Assembly: GCA_903926205.1 (NCBI GenBank)
Contig: CAIYID010000050.1
Span: forward strand, 1 to 64,000
From: an uncultured Bdellovibrionales bacterium
GTDB taxonomy: Bacteria; Bdellovibrionota; Bdellovibrionia; Bdellovibrionales; Bdellovibrionaceae
DNA length: 64,000 bases
Direction: 5' to 3'
Below the pieces are notes generated by a model, which searched no databases, was not told where the DNA came from, and saw nothing but the letters and a program-made list of their open reading frames with translations. Position 1 is the first letter of the stretch. The number at the start of each line of letters is the position of its first letter. Positions 9,313 to 18,696 of the stretch are shown in pieces. The position numbers were made by a program, and so were the translations under genes.

Positions 9313-11808
9313 ATGACCGAACTAGAAAATAAACCAGCTCATCATTTGGAGAAAAAAAGTGCAATAGATTGGCTCATTGGTGGCGGAAGCATGGGGGACT
9401 TGATCCGTGCAAAGGATTGGTCCGAAACTTCGATCGGGCCCCGTGAAATCTGGCCCCATACTTTGCGCGTGGCTTCGAACTTGATTTTATCCAGTCGATT
9501 TCCCATGGTCATTCTTTGGGGAAAAGATTTAGAATTAATTTACAACGATGGTTATCGGGTCATTGCGGGGAATAAGCATCCTCAAGCATTAGGAAGCACA
9601 CTTCGTGAGGTATGGCCAGAGGTTTGGGAGTTTAGCAAACCTATTTTTGAGAAGGTCATGCAAGAAGGGCTGGATTTTCATTTCGAAGATCAGCCGTTTC
9701 GGATCAATCGCAATACTCATCCAGAGGACTCTTTTTTTACGCTCTCGTTTAGCCCCATTCGAACAGAGCTAGGAGAGATTGGTGGAGTCTTTGTAACACT
9801 CTATGAAACAACTTCAAGGGTCTTCACAGAAAAACAATTGAGAGAAAATATTGCACGCTACGAATTACTCACGAACACCATGTCGCAAGGGCTATTATGC
9901 CTGGACTCATCGGGGAAAATAATTTTGATTAATTCTGCGGCGGAACGAATCCTAGGAAGAACTGAAAAAGAATTTTTAGATCATACTTTAACCGAAGCTG
10001 TGCCTCACATCATCCAAGAAGACGGTTCCTCGCTTCCAGGCTCAGACTATCCGTCCATGAAAGCTTTCCGGAGTGGTCAGCCGGTGAAGGACGTTGTGTG
10101 TGGAGTTCTCAATTCGAAGGAAAACGCCTATCGTTGGATTAATATTAGTGCGGTGCCATTTTTTCGACCTGGTGATGAAAAGCCTAATGAAGTTTATAGT
10201 GTTTTTGAGGACATCACTGAGCGCAAATTCGTCGCAGATCGCTTGAACGAGAGTCAAACACTTTTGAGCAGTGTCATTGAGAGTACGCATTCTCATATTT
10301 TTGTTTTTGATTCTCAATATCGCTTTAGACTTGTCAATGATGCAATTTCTGCATTTTTCGAAATTCCTAAGGAAAAATTGCTCGGTAAAACAGTTTATGA
10401 TATTTTTCCAAAGGCCATTGCAGAGAGCATTTCTGTTACAAATACTCACATTATGAAAACTGGAGAATCAATTTCTATTGAAGAGACTATCGCAAACAAG
10501 AGCGGCAAAGTGAGCAGCTTTATGACTTCAAAGTTTCCTCTGCGGGACAAGTATGGAAAAATTATCGGGGTGGGTGGTGTCGCTTCTGATATTACAGCGC
10601 GCAAGCGTGCTGAAGAGGCCGCGCAGGAAGCCCGAACGGCTGCTGAGAGTGCGAATCATAGCAAGGATCTTTTTCTTTCCACGCTTTCCCATGAGTTGCG
10701 GACTCCGCTCACTGCGATCTTGAGCTGGGCGCAAATTTTAAGGAGCGGAAGACTTGATCCTTCAAAATTCGGCATGGGCCTTCAAACAATTGAAGAGTCT
10801 GCTCAAGCCCAGAACCAACTAATCAGTGATCTTTTAGATATTTCAAGAATTGGCTCGGGCAAGATTTTTATGGAGCTTCAGGACACTGAATTGACAGAGG
10901 TCGTTGCGAAGGCGATCAAAACAGTGCGAGCCTCGGCAGAGAAAAAAACGATTCAGATGATAGAACAACTTGGCTCTGAGCCAATTTTTGTATCTGGCGA
11001 TGCGGGAAGGTTGAAACAGATTGTTTGGAATCTTCTTACAAACTCGATCAAATTCACGCCTCCTGGCGGAAGAATTGCGGTTACTATTGAAATTGTTGAT
11101 GAGTCCTCAGGTCAGAAGGCGCGCATTTCTGTTGTTGATTCAGGCAAAGGTATCTCTGCCAATTATCTTCCTCACGTTTTTGAACAGTTTTCTCAAGCAG
11201 ATTCTTCCAGCACGCGAAGCCATGGTGGTTTAGGTCTTGGTTTGGCCATTGTTCAAAATCTGGTGAAACTTCATCATGGTACGGTCAAGGCAGAGAGCGA
11301 AGGTGAAGGAAAAGGTTCGACGTTCACGGTGTCTTTGCCCTTGAGTGCTGAATCTATTTCCAGAACCGCGAATGAGGTTTTGATGGCAAGGAAGGCCTTT
11401 ACCGAGAGACTTGCGGATCAAACGACTTTGTTAGGGGTTCGTATCTTGTTGGTGGATGATGAAGAGAGTACGCTCAATTCAATCAAAGAAATACTTTCGT
11501 CTTTTGGTGCACAGGTGCTCTTGGCCTCATCAGTGCCGGAGGCAATGGCTGAATTTGAAAAAAACTCTCCGGATTTGATCGTGAGTGACATTGCGATGCC
11601 ACTTGAAGACGGTTATAGTTTGATTCGAAAAATCAGAAATCGCAATGATGAAAAGGGGCGATTGACTCCCGCAGTCGCGTTGACGGCCTATGCTGATTCA
11701 GAAACTAAGCAGAAGGCTTTGTCCGCAGGTTTTCAAGCTCATATTGCAAAGCCCGTTGACGCTGACGACCTCGTGCAGACGATTCTAAAAATGAAGAAGA
11801 CTCACTGA
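9313..11808 (+). CDS. Soluble hybrid histidine kinase (PAS x3, HisKA, HATPase, receiver)
   Basis: ATG 9313 follows TTGGAG at a good distance; the in-frame GTG at 9301 directly abuts that site and is less likely. The roughly 831-residue protein has no membrane helices. It contains an N-terminal PAS-like sensor (about 30-175), two further PAS domains (about 180-310 and 315-440), a dimerisation domain with phosphorylatable His in SHELRTPL near residue 460, an ATPase domain with the N-box NLLTNSIKF and G-boxes DSGKGI and GLGLGL, and a C-terminal receiver with Asp in IVSDIAMP near 759. It would sense a cytoplasmic cue. The output partner is not encoded next to it. Confidence 0.88.
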   Translation: MTELENKPAHHLEKKSAIDWLIGGGSMGDLIRAKDWSETSIGPREIWPHTLRVASNLILSSRFPMVILWGKDLELIYNDGYRVIAGNKHPQALGSTLREVWPEVWEFSKPIFEKVMQEGLDFHFEDQPFRINRNTHPEDSFFTLSFSPIRTELGEIGGVFVTLYETTSRVFTEKQLRENIARYELLTNTMSQGLLCLDSSGKIILINSAAERILGRTEKEFLDHTLTEAVPHIIQEDGSSLPGSDYPSMKAFRSGQPVKDVVCGVLNSKENAYRWINISAVPFFRPGDEKPNEVYSVFEDITERKFVADRLNESQTLLSSVIESTHSHIFVFDSQYRFRLVNDAISAFFEIPKEKLLGKTVYDIFPKAIAESISVTNTHIMKTGESISIEETIANKSGKVSSFMTSKFPLRDKYGKIIGVGGVASDITARKRAEEAAQEARTAAESANHSKDLFLSTLSHELRTPLTAILSWAQILRSGRLDPSKFGMGLQTIEESAQAQNQLISDLLDISRIGSGKIFMELQDTELTEVVAKAIKTVRASAEKKTIQMIEQLGSEPIFVSGDAGRLKQIVWNLLTNSIKFTPPGGRIAVTIEIVDESSGQKARISVVDSGKGISANYLPHVFEQFSQADSSSTRSHGGLGLGLAIVQNLVKLHHGTVKAESEGEGKGSTFTVSLPLSAESISRTANEVLMARKAFTERLADQTTLLGVRILLVDDEESTLNSIKEILSSFGAQVLLASSVPEAMAEFEKNSPDLIVSDIAMPLEDGYSLIRKIRNRNDEKGRLTPAVALTAYADSETKQKALSAGFQAHIAKPVDADDLVQTILKMKKTH

Positions 11809-11933
11809 GCTAGAGCGCCTTCCTTAAGAGAGGGATAATATGTTGTGAGAGTTTTTCCACACGCGCATTTTTTTCAACTTCGCGATGAATTACCCTTATC
11901 CTTGTTTTGTGTGTCGGGACTAGTGAGGTTATT

Positions 11934-12773
11934 TTAGTCATACTTCTTCTTGAACTCGGTAACTGCATCCACAAAATCTTGAGACATCACTCCGATACTT
12001 GCCTTTTCAGAAGAGTAAGAAGTAGAGACTTCGCCGTGCTCTCTTGTTGCTATGGCTAGAAGAAGACCCGCTGAAGTGAAAAGCGGGCCGCCCGAACCAC
12101 CTTGGCTCATGGAGCAATCGTGTCCGTAAGTCCCACTGTAAACAGTATTTGCGTAAATTCCATGATTAAATCTTTCTTTGATGGAGCAATTTTCTTCAGC
12201 GCCGGCTGTTTCACTGTGCTTAAAGTTATTTGAATATCCTGAATAATTGACCAGAATGGGTGAAGAGATATTTTCTATATTTTCAAGACTCATAAATCCC
12301 AATTTGTCTCCAATGGGCGAATCCAAATGAATGACGGCCCAGTCATTAGCAAAATGTCGATTGGGGTTTGTGGTGCCGACTTTGATCGCTTGCGAATGAG
12401 CTCGTGCTGTGTAGGCGCCCTGATTGTAGCTAGCTTGAAAGGTGACATCAATTAATTGTCCATTATTGAGCACGCAATGAGCCGCAGTCACTGCAATACT
12501 CCGGCCCACCAGGGTGGCCGTGCAAAGTTGAACGCTGTCATCATTATACTGATGATAAAGTCTCCCGATGCTCGACCAAGGAAAAGCTTTGCTTGTCATT
12601 GGTATTCGTTTGTCTTTTCCGGAAGCGTCTAGGAAAACGGCTTTTGCAGGTTCTTGCCCAAAACTCAGAGTTTGATTGGAGGTCTCAGGATTCCCGCTAG
12701 TACACGCAAGCAGAATTAAAGCTATCAACGACGAGAACCAAAATGATTTTAGTTTTATAGAATTCATTTTCAC
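11934..12773 (-). CDS. Trypsin-like serine protease (S1), lipoprotein
   Basis: The 279-residue product has a lipoprotein signal peptide (lipobox LLAC, Thr-Ser-Gly after the Cys). The S1 fold shows an intact triad: His in TAAHCVL, Asp in NDWAVIHLD, and Ser in QGGSGGPLF. Paired cysteines around the His loop and before the Ser loop are in place for disulfides. It should act in the envelope or outside the cell. It is transcribed away from the hybrid kinase and has no operon partners. Confidence 0.88.
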   Translation of the reverse strand: MKMNSIKLKSFWFSSLIALILLACTSGNPETSNQTLSFGQEPAKAVFLDASGKDKRIPMTSKAFPWSSIGRLYHQYNDDSVQLCTATLVGRSIAVTAAHCVLNNGQLIDVTFQASYNQGAYTARAHSQAIKVGTTNPNRHFANDWAVIHLDSPIGDKLGFMSLENIENISSPILVNYSGYSNNFKHSETAGAEENCSIKERFNHGIYANTVYSGTYGHDCSMSQGGSGGPLFTSAGLLLAIATREHGEVSTSYSSEKASIGVMSQDFVDAVTEFKKKYD

Positions 12774-13269
12774 TGCTCGCTTTTTTAATGTTTAAATGTT
12801 CGAGTCTGCAAATTCTCATGCATTTCTCAAATCTCAATCATTTTTCAAACATTGTGTCATTGTAAATAGATGGAATGAAAATTTCTTCTGTTATAATTTT
12901 TGATAGATAAAGTTTGCAAACTTGTTTTTCTTTGGCTCTAGCTACAGGCTATAAGGCTGTATTTAGCCACTCTGGGTACGAGTCTCTATCCACTCGGTAC
13001 TTTTTTAAAATCGACTCTAATGCAAAAAACTAAAAAGCCAATTTTTGGCATAAACACAAAAACTACTCTCGTAAATAACTTTATCCCGCAGAGACCGTAG
13101 AAAAGTTCTACAGCGAAAAGCCATCAACTGTCAGAATAATAACAGGCGAAATTTTATTTCTGATCGAGTACATTACGACCCGTTAATAAAAAATAGATTA
13201 TTCTTTTGCTTTGATGATTGGTCTGATGAGCAACAAGAAATCACAAATTTAAATAACGGAGATCTCTTC
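12774..13269. other. 496-nt intergenic region
   Basis: No reading frame with gene character is visible. The left part must carry the promoter of the S1 protease (minus) and the right part the leader and promoter of the large secreted protein (plus); AAATAACGGAGA before the ATG at 13270 is its ribosome binding site. A terminator-like hairpin lies in the middle (described separately), and a short GTAGAA/TTCTAC hairpin is at about 13095-13110. Confidence 0.6.
12975..13006 (+). terminator. Orphan terminator-like hairpin
   Basis: GTACGAGT pairs with ACTCGGTAC (one bulged base) over an 8-nt loop and is followed by TTTTTT. No plus-strand gene ends nearby; the closest upstream gene is on the minus strand. 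It could end a small RNA begun within 12790-12950, or act as an attenuator in the leader of the next gene. Confidence 0.45.
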
Positions 13270-15765
13270 ATGAAAAAGCATGATCCAGTAACAAGACATC
13301 TATTACGGTATTTTCTTTCAATCGCGATGATTGCCTCATCGACGCCATCATTCGCTGGTGGCGGCAATGGCCATGGTCCTGGCGGAGGCGGAGGACATGT
13401 TCCTGCTCCAGGCAGTCCTGATGGCACTGATACTGACGGTGGCGGCCACGGCGGCGGAGGCGGAGGACATAGTCCAGCGCCAGCGCCGGCTCCTGAACCG
13501 GCACCTGCGCCAGCACCAGCACCTGCTCCCGCACCAGCGCCAGCGCCAGTGGCGGGTCCAACTCAAGAGCAAATCAATGCGGCAAATGCTGCTGGCCAAC
13601 AACAAGGAAATGCAGCTGGTACTCGTGAAGCACAAGAGCGCGCTCCTTCTGAGGGCAAAGATCAAGGCTTCCGCAAAGGTCGTGGCGAAGGTTTTGAACG
13701 CTGCGAACGTGAAGAGCGGGACCGTGCTCATGATTCTGGTCTTCGATATGGTTTTGAAGAAGGTAGAGCTGAAGGCGGCCCCTTGGGCGCAGATAAAGGT
13801 CGACAAGACGGCCAAGCTCAAGGACAAAGTGATGGAAATACGAACGGTTTGCAACGAGCGGATAATGACTCGCGAGCGGCATCAGCCGGTCCTGGTCGTG
13901 ATCAAGGTGTTTCTGAAGGCAATACTTCGGACGCATCAGCGCGTGGAAATACTGACGGTATAGCCGCTGGTGACAGCGATGCTTTGTCAGATGCTCAAGC
14001 AACTTATTATCCTCGAGCTCGTGCTGATTACAGAAATCAACGAGTGAATGAAGCGGTTCAAACTCAAGATGGTTTCAATAACAAAGAGTCTCAGACCTTG
14101 GCTCAAAATAAATCGGTGACGCAATTCCTCACGATGGCGTCTTTGAAATCCCTCGTGAGTGCTTTCATGGGAACAAAACCTGAGGGTGGCGGCGACCGTG
14201 GCGGCGACCGTGGTGGCAACAGTGATGCTCATGGATCAGCAGCTCCTGATCATCGCTTTGCAACTCCGACACAAACTTTCCCATCCACACAGGAACAAGA
14301 AGCGTATAAAAATTCATACATGTCATCTTATGATAATGGCTTCACTGGCACATACGGAAATTTATTTAAACAGGCATTTGATAATGCTAGCCGTGATGGT
14401 CAACGTGAAGGTTGTGATGAGGCTCGTCATCGCGATTACAGAGAGGCTTATGCAGAAGGTCGTCGTGAAGGTCATCGACGTGGTTATGAAGAAGCATACA
14501 ACACAAACTACGCTGCCTACAAAAAAGCTAACTACGATGCCTCTTACCCAGTAGCCTCTGACAATGCTTACCGAAATAGCTACCAAGGTTACTATGCTCA
14601 ACATTTCGAAGAAGCGCGTTCAGCCGCTTACGCTGGCCAAGTTAGAGCTTTGTACGATGCGGCTTTCACAAGTGCTCACGATCAAACCTATGCAGCGAAA
14701 TCTCCTGCTTATCAACAATCTGCTTACCAAAAAGGTTTAGCTGATGAAGCCGCAGATTTTGCTGCTCGTCCAGTTCGCTTAACAGGAGCTCAAGCCACAG
14801 AAACAATCGTTAATGGAGTGTTTGAACCTGGCGAAGCTTTGCGAGTTCAACTGTCTATGCGTAACTTTGCAGACGGAGCTCTTTCTGGTAAAGATGTGAA
14901 AGTGAAATTGGAAGCTTTGGATTCTCGCTCAGCAGTGATTTCAATTGCCGAAGAATCTTTGCTACAAGATTTGAAAGCAAAAAGCGTAACAACAGTTGGT
15001 CAAACACTTGAATTCCGCATGAACGAAAATACAGTCAATCATGCATCTAAGTTCCGTGTGACTTTGTCTTACCAAGGACGCAATGTCGGTCAGCAAATCA
15101 TCAGTGTTGATACTAGTTACATGGTGGATATCGCTTTTGCAGAAAGTCCAGAACTCAGCGAAGGCGTTCAAACGACATTAAAAGTTCGCGTTCGCAATCA
15201 GTCAAATCAACCGACCGATGCCGGTTTAGCCGTGACCCTGAGCTCAAAGCCTGAGTCTATGGAAGTACTAAAACCAACAATTACAGTTGGTGTCTTGAAT
15301 CCTGGTGAAGTGAAAGTTTTAGAATTCCCAGTGATTGATCACGCTCACGGTGCTGTTGTTCAAGTTCCAATGGCGTTCTCCGCAACTTTGGGAACTGGTC
15401 GCCGAGTGGGAATGAATGATTTAGAGCAAAACATTGCTTTGAAAAATGATTACGTCATTCAAACGACAAGTAACCTTTCTGGTTTGCGATCAAACAGTGT
15501 GACTCGGGTTTCTTACTCGATCCGCAATGTGTCTTCGCGCTTGTTACTGAAAAGTTTGCAGCTCAAGATTAGTGTTGCAGGACCAAACAGCAAAAACTTT
15601 GTTGTAGTAGGCCCAAATCCACAATTCTTGGAACCATTGCTTCAAGGTCAGACATTGAGTTTCGGTGTTCCGGTCTTGTCTCAGGCGTCAAATAGCGGTG
15701 GTACACTGCAATTAGAAGTTCAAGAAGACGGTCGCACAGTCATCATTAACCAAACAGACTTTTAA
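13270..15765 (+). CDS. Large secreted repetitive protein, unknown function
   Basis: The 831-residue protein has a signal peptide ending near SFAGG. A Gly/His-rich stretch and an Ala-Pro dipeptide tract follow (about residues 70-95). A long region (about 100-500) has two types of four-residue periodicity: Gly every fourth residue with charged residues between, and later Tyr/Ala every fourth residue with Asp, Glu, Arg and His. The last 300 residues look like tandem Ig-like, CARDB-type beta domains. The pattern suggests an exposed fibrous or adhesive envelope protein. A lipoprotein gene follows 29 nt downstream. No known family is recognised. Confidence 0.7.
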   Translation: MKKHDPVTRHLLRYFLSIAMIASSTPSFAGGGNGHGPGGGGGHVPAPGSPDGTDTDGGGHGGGGGGHSPAPAPAPEPAPAPAPAPAPAPAPAPVAGPTQEQINAANAAGQQQGNAAGTREAQERAPSEGKDQGFRKGRGEGFERCEREERDRAHDSGLRYGFEEGRAEGGPLGADKGRQDGQAQGQSDGNTNGLQRADNDSRAASAGPGRDQGVSEGNTSDASARGNTDGIAAGDSDALSDAQATYYPRARADYRNQRVNEAVQTQDGFNNKESQTLAQNKSVTQFLTMASLKSLVSAFMGTKPEGGGDRGGDRGGNSDAHGSAAPDHRFATPTQTFPSTQEQEAYKNSYMSSYDNGFTGTYGNLFKQAFDNASRDGQREGCDEARHRDYREAYAEGRREGHRRGYEEAYNTNYAAYKKANYDASYPVASDNAYRNSYQGYYAQHFEEARSAAYAGQVRALYDAAFTSAHDQTYAAKSPAYQQSAYQKGLADEAADFAARPVRLTGAQATETIVNGVFEPGEALRVQLSMRNFADGALSGKDVKVKLEALDSRSAVISIAEESLLQDLKAKSVTTVGQTLEFRMNENTVNHASKFRVTLSYQGRNVGQQIISVDTSYMVDIAFAESPELSEGVQTTLKVRVRNQSNQPTDAGLAVTLSSKPESMEVLKPTITVGVLNPGEVKVLEFPVIDHAHGAVVQVPMAFSATLGTGRRVGMNDLEQNIALKNDYVIQTTSNLSGLRSNSVTRVSYSIRNVSSRLLLKSLQLKISVAGPNSKNFVVVGPNPQFLEPLLQGQTLSFGVPVLSQASNSGGTLQLEVQEDGRTVIINQTDF

Positions 15766-15794
15766 CTGTAACTGAAATATAAAGAGGATAATTT

Positions 15795-16316
15795 ATGAAT
15801 ATCACTAAAAAAATACAGATGATTCTTTTAGCGGGATTTGGCATGATGGCAGTGGCTTGCGGCGGGAAAATTCCCTCCGCTTACCAAGGAAACTTTCAAG
15901 ACAACACCGCCAACGTAAAACTGACTTTGGGCGGAAGCGATGCTACGGCTACTTTTGCAGACGGTCGTGTCTTGCGAACTAAAGCTGATGATTTGAGCTT
16001 TGATGCTTTATCTCAAGGTAAAGCTGGTGTTTATGTTCGTGCAAACTCAGCTGACGGTAGTAAAATTGATATCGTATGGTCAAATCCAGATTTGACTTCG
16101 AAACAAAGTAATGCGGCTTCGAATTATATTTGGTTCGACCGTGCCGAGTTGATCATGGCAACTTTGGATGCAAAAGCTAGCCAACCGGTTCAAAACATTA
16201 AACTCGTTCATTGCCTTGATGGTAAAGTGGAATTTTTTAGCGATAATCAGCAAATCGAGTGGGGCTGTCCAGCTAGCGCTCAATCTATTGAAGCCGTTCG
16301 CGTGAGCGGTAAATAG
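15795..16316 (+). CDS. Small lipoprotein, partner of the preceding repetitive protein
   Basis: The ATG follows AGAGGATA. The 173-residue product has a lipoprotein signal peptide with lipobox VAC-GGK. The mature part is beta-rich, with an N-terminal 'AYQGNFQD' segment and two cysteines near the C-terminus (CLDG and WGCP) that could form a disulfide. The short gap to the upstream gene and the terminator directly after it define a two-gene operon. It may anchor or assemble the repetitive protein at the outer membrane (inference). Confidence 0.65.
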   Translation: MNITKKIQMILLAGFGMMAVACGGKIPSAYQGNFQDNTANVKLTLGGSDATATFADGRVLRTKADDLSFDALSQGKAGVYVRANSADGSKIDIVWSNPDLTSKQSNAASNYIWFDRAELIMATLDAKASQPVQNIKLVHCLDGKVEFFSDNQQIEWGCPASAQSIEAVRVSGK

Positions 16317-16368
16317 ATTCTGATATGAACCACTGGCCAAGCATAAACAAGGCCGATTCGAAAATTGA

Positions 16369-16413
16369 AGTGCCGAGTGCGAGACTTAACCTCGCCTCGG
16401 CACTCAGTTTTTT
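16369..16413. terminator. Bidirectional rho-independent terminator
   Basis: AGTGCCGAG pairs with CTCGGCACT, with an inner GCGAG/CTCGC stem, over a short loop; TTTTTT follows on the plus strand. It separates the plus-strand lipoprotein gene from the convergent minus-strand operon. Confidence 0.85.
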
Positions 16414-16447
16414 AGCTGAGTCTTCGGCCAGACTTCGAACCGAAGTC

Positions 16448-17251
16448 CTACTCCATAACAACTTTGATTCGAAACCAACGAAGCGCTCGGTGATAGATCG
16501 AAGGCGTTGAGGCCTGATCTGATTCAGCAAAAAGATCCTGATATTCATCCAGTAATTTCCGCGTGAGGGGATGATGGCTGAGAGCCGGGCTCTTCAGCAA
16601 AGTGAGAAGATTTTGAGGATTGATCACCTTGGTTAAAAGTAGCATCTCCGTGAACTCTAGCAAATAGAGTGGATACTTTTGCCAGAGCGGATTTTTAAGA
16701 GTTTCGAACACCACTTCATCTAAGTATTCATAGCGTTTCGTTGGATCATCGGCTTTTCGGCCAATGGCAAAACGAATAAGTTCCGCACCACGTTCATTCA
16801 CCCAGAGCTCTTGGGTAAGGACGGTCTGAATAAAGCTGATGGCCCCTGGCCCTCGATCAAGAACGAGTCGTTCCGCCAAGGAAACCGCCGTCGGCTTCTT
16901 GCTCCACTCCGGAAGGCTGAGCACTTGCAAGGCTAACGCCGAATTGGCTATTTTTTTTTGGAGAATCATTTCAAAAAGTTTTTCGGAGTGAGGAGAGTCG
17001 GCGAGAATTGGATCAGCCAGAACTGTTTTTACAAGGTTATTGTAAACTTCCTGCAAAGATTCAGGCTCTCTTAATTTTACTTTTGTCGAGCGAAGAGTTT
17101 GCATGGCTTCTGTGATTCGCTCTTCCGCCCTTGGTTGACTGATGTTATTAGCAATGATGTTTGCTGACGCCTTATTATCAGCGTTAGCTGAGACGACAAA
17201 GACAAAATTTAAAATCAGGGTAGCGAGGAAGGGACTTTTCATAAACTCCAA
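16448..17251 (-). CDS. Predicted periplasmic alpha-helical protein, unknown
   Basis: The 267-residue protein begins with a signal peptide (hydrophobic core then SANAD). The mature part is almost wholly helical, with repeated 'LLEF/LLLTK/LLKSPAL'-like segments that resemble an irregular helical repeat. No motif is recognised. Its ATG (MEFMKS; the second Met is an alternative) lies 11 nt after the preceding gene in a four-gene minus-strand operon with a ferredoxin and a TauE permease, next to the magnetosome genes. A magnetosome-related role is possible but only by position. Confidence 0.6.
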   Translation of the reverse strand: MEFMKSPFLATLILNFVFVVSANADNKASANIIANNISQPRAEERITEAMQTLRSTKVKLREPESLQEVYNNLVKTVLADPILADSPHSEKLFEMILQKKIANSALALQVLSLPEWSKKPTAVSLAERLVLDRGPGAISFIQTVLTQELWVNERGAELIRFAIGRKADDPTKRYEYLDEVVFETLKNPLWQKYPLYLLEFTEMLLLTKVINPQNLLTLLKSPALSHHPLTRKLLDEYQDLFAESDQASTPSIYHRALRWFRIKVVME

Positions 17252-17262
17252 TCAAGATCTCA

Positions 17263-17877
17263 TTAGCCTCTCAAAATAGAAAGTATCTGATGAAGTAAAT
17301 CGATATAGTCTCTTCCAAAGAAGATGAGTGGAATGGTAAGCACACAAATAAAGAAAAAAGTAAGAAGTGTCCAAGTTTTAGTCCAGGTTTTTCGATACCA
17401 GGATTGGGAAAAGGAAAGCATCCAAGCTTGTAAAACGAAAAAAACAAGAATCCAAGCGATCTCGGTGTAGAAAAAATTAGCAAGATTGGGATTCGTTCGC
17501 ACGCGCTCAAAATTTTGGCCGACCTCTGTGCTTGTGAAAAGCGTGAGGGTTTTTTGCCCCATGGGTTGCTGTACAAATTTTTCGCATTGGCGCACCTGAT
17601 TGTCGGTCAAAGGAGCGATCACGCCCTCAGTGAGTGGCGTGCCTTCCGCCGGCAAGTTTTGCGTTGTTGTTAGGTCTTGCTTCGCAGGAACGGCGTCTTG
17701 CTCCGACGGGGGAATGGCTTGGGTGGTGAGTTCTTTGTTTGTCGGAGCAATGACTGGAGCGGAAGCAACAGGCGTGGCCGCCGTCGTTGCGTGAGCTGGC
17801 GCGGTGGCTGTAGCGGGAGCTGTAACTGTAGCAACGGGTGTCGCCTGAGCAGCAGGAGTTGGCTTCAAAGTGGGCAT
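17263..17877 (-). CDS. Membrane protein with Ala/Pro/Thr-rich N-terminus
   Basis: The 204 residues divide into a low-complexity Ala/Pro/Thr/Val-rich half (about 1-85), a short region with a cysteine (Q-V-R-Q-C-E-K), and two membrane helices (about 138-158 and 167-190). The start codon abuts the TauE stop (TAAATG), with GGAGG inside the end of the TauE gene, so translation is coupled. The function is unknown. Such low-complexity tails are seen on several magnetosome membrane proteins, including two others in this window. Confidence 0.6.
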   Translation of the reverse strand: MPTLKPTPAAQATPVATVTAPATATAPAHATTAATPVASAPVIAPTNKELTTQAIPPSEQDAVPAKQDLTTTQNLPAEGTPLTEGVIAPLTDNQVRQCEKFVQQPMGQKTLTLFTSTEVGQNFERVRTNPNLANFFYTEIAWILVFFVLQAWMLSFSQSWYRKTWTKTWTLLTFFFICVLTIPLIFFGRDYIDLLHQILSILRG

Positions 17878-18696
17878 TTAAGGGCCTCCAAAAATAGATG
17901 TGTACAACATATGAATTGCGACGACCGTAACAACGGCCGCGAGAATTGTGCGAATTCCTTTATCTGAAATTTTTGATGACAAACCAGCGCCAATTATAGC
18001 GCCAAGAATAGTGCCAATCCCGATGGCCATCATAAAATCTAAACTGACATGTCCCATCAGAATGAAAATAAGTGTTCCGATGGTCGAAGAGATAAATAAA
18101 ATAAAATGAGAGGTCGCCACCGCGACGTGAGGAGGAACTCGCAACAAAGTAATGAGAAAGGGCACATGAATAACTCCGCCCCCAATGCCGAGCAAATTAG
18201 AAAGAAAACCAATAATAAAAGTACCAATGACTCCAACTTCGATGTTGGTGGAGTATTTGATTGTTTTTCCATTGGCCATTGTGAGGGACATTTTATCTTT
18301 CAGTACAACATGACTGGTGTTAAAGACCCAGTCGCGCATGGAGTGTAAGTAATAGGCGAGGAAAAAAAGAAAAAGACTAAAAGCTAAAGAAAAACCAGTG
18401 GCCGTGTATTGTCTCACGATGAAGGGGCCAACCGTTGCCCCCGGTAAAGCCGCCAAGGCTAGGCGCTTGGCAAAATTAAAATCAATTTTTTTTTGCATGG
18501 CATAGAGAAACGAACCAGCCATCGTATTCATAGAAATGACGCCAAGAGAAGTGCCGATGGCATCTTGAGGGCTAAATTTAAAGAGGATCATCAGAAGGGG
18601 GACGTGCAGCCAGCCACTGCCGACGCCAATAATGGTGCCAAGGGCGCCGATAACTAGGCCCAAAGTTAAGAGGGCGAGTCCCACAGTCAGTGTCAT
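17878..18696 (-). CDS. TauE/SafE-family membrane permease
   Basis: The true start is ATG 18696, overlapping the ferredoxin stop as ATGA; a longer frame from 18735 would run deep into that gene. The roughly 272-residue protein has 7-8 membrane helices in two homologous halves, each with the family's G-x-G-x-G/LxxP motif (GVGSGWLHVPLLM and GIGGGVIHVPFLI). TauE/SafE proteins move anions such as sulfite or sulfonates. In alphaproteobacterial magnetosome clusters this domain is the C-terminal half of MamO. Here the MamO-like pseudoprotease lacks it and this separate gene may supply it. A separate tauE-type gene is also reported, as I recall, in Desulfovibrio magneticus. Confidence 0.85.
   Translation of the reverse strand: MTLTVGLALLTLGLVIGALGTIIGVGSGWLHVPLLMILFKFSPQDAIGTSLGVISMNTMAGSFLYAMQKKIDFNFAKRLALAALPGATVGPFIVRQYTATGFSLAFSLFLFFLAYYLHSMRDWVFNTSHVVLKDKMSLTMANGKTIKYSTNIEVGVIGTFIIGFLSNLLGIGGGVIHVPFLITLLRVPPHVAVATSHFILFISSTIGTLIFILMGHVSLDFMMAIGIGTILGAIIGAGLSSKISDKGIRTILAAVVTVVAIHMLYTSIFGGP

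Noticed and set aside
13331-14604. Several long overlapping and antisense reading frames within the repetitive secreted protein gene.
   Set aside because: They result from the low-complexity GC-rich repeats; they have no ribosome binding sites and their products are nonsense-like Arg/Trp- or Leu-rich sequences.
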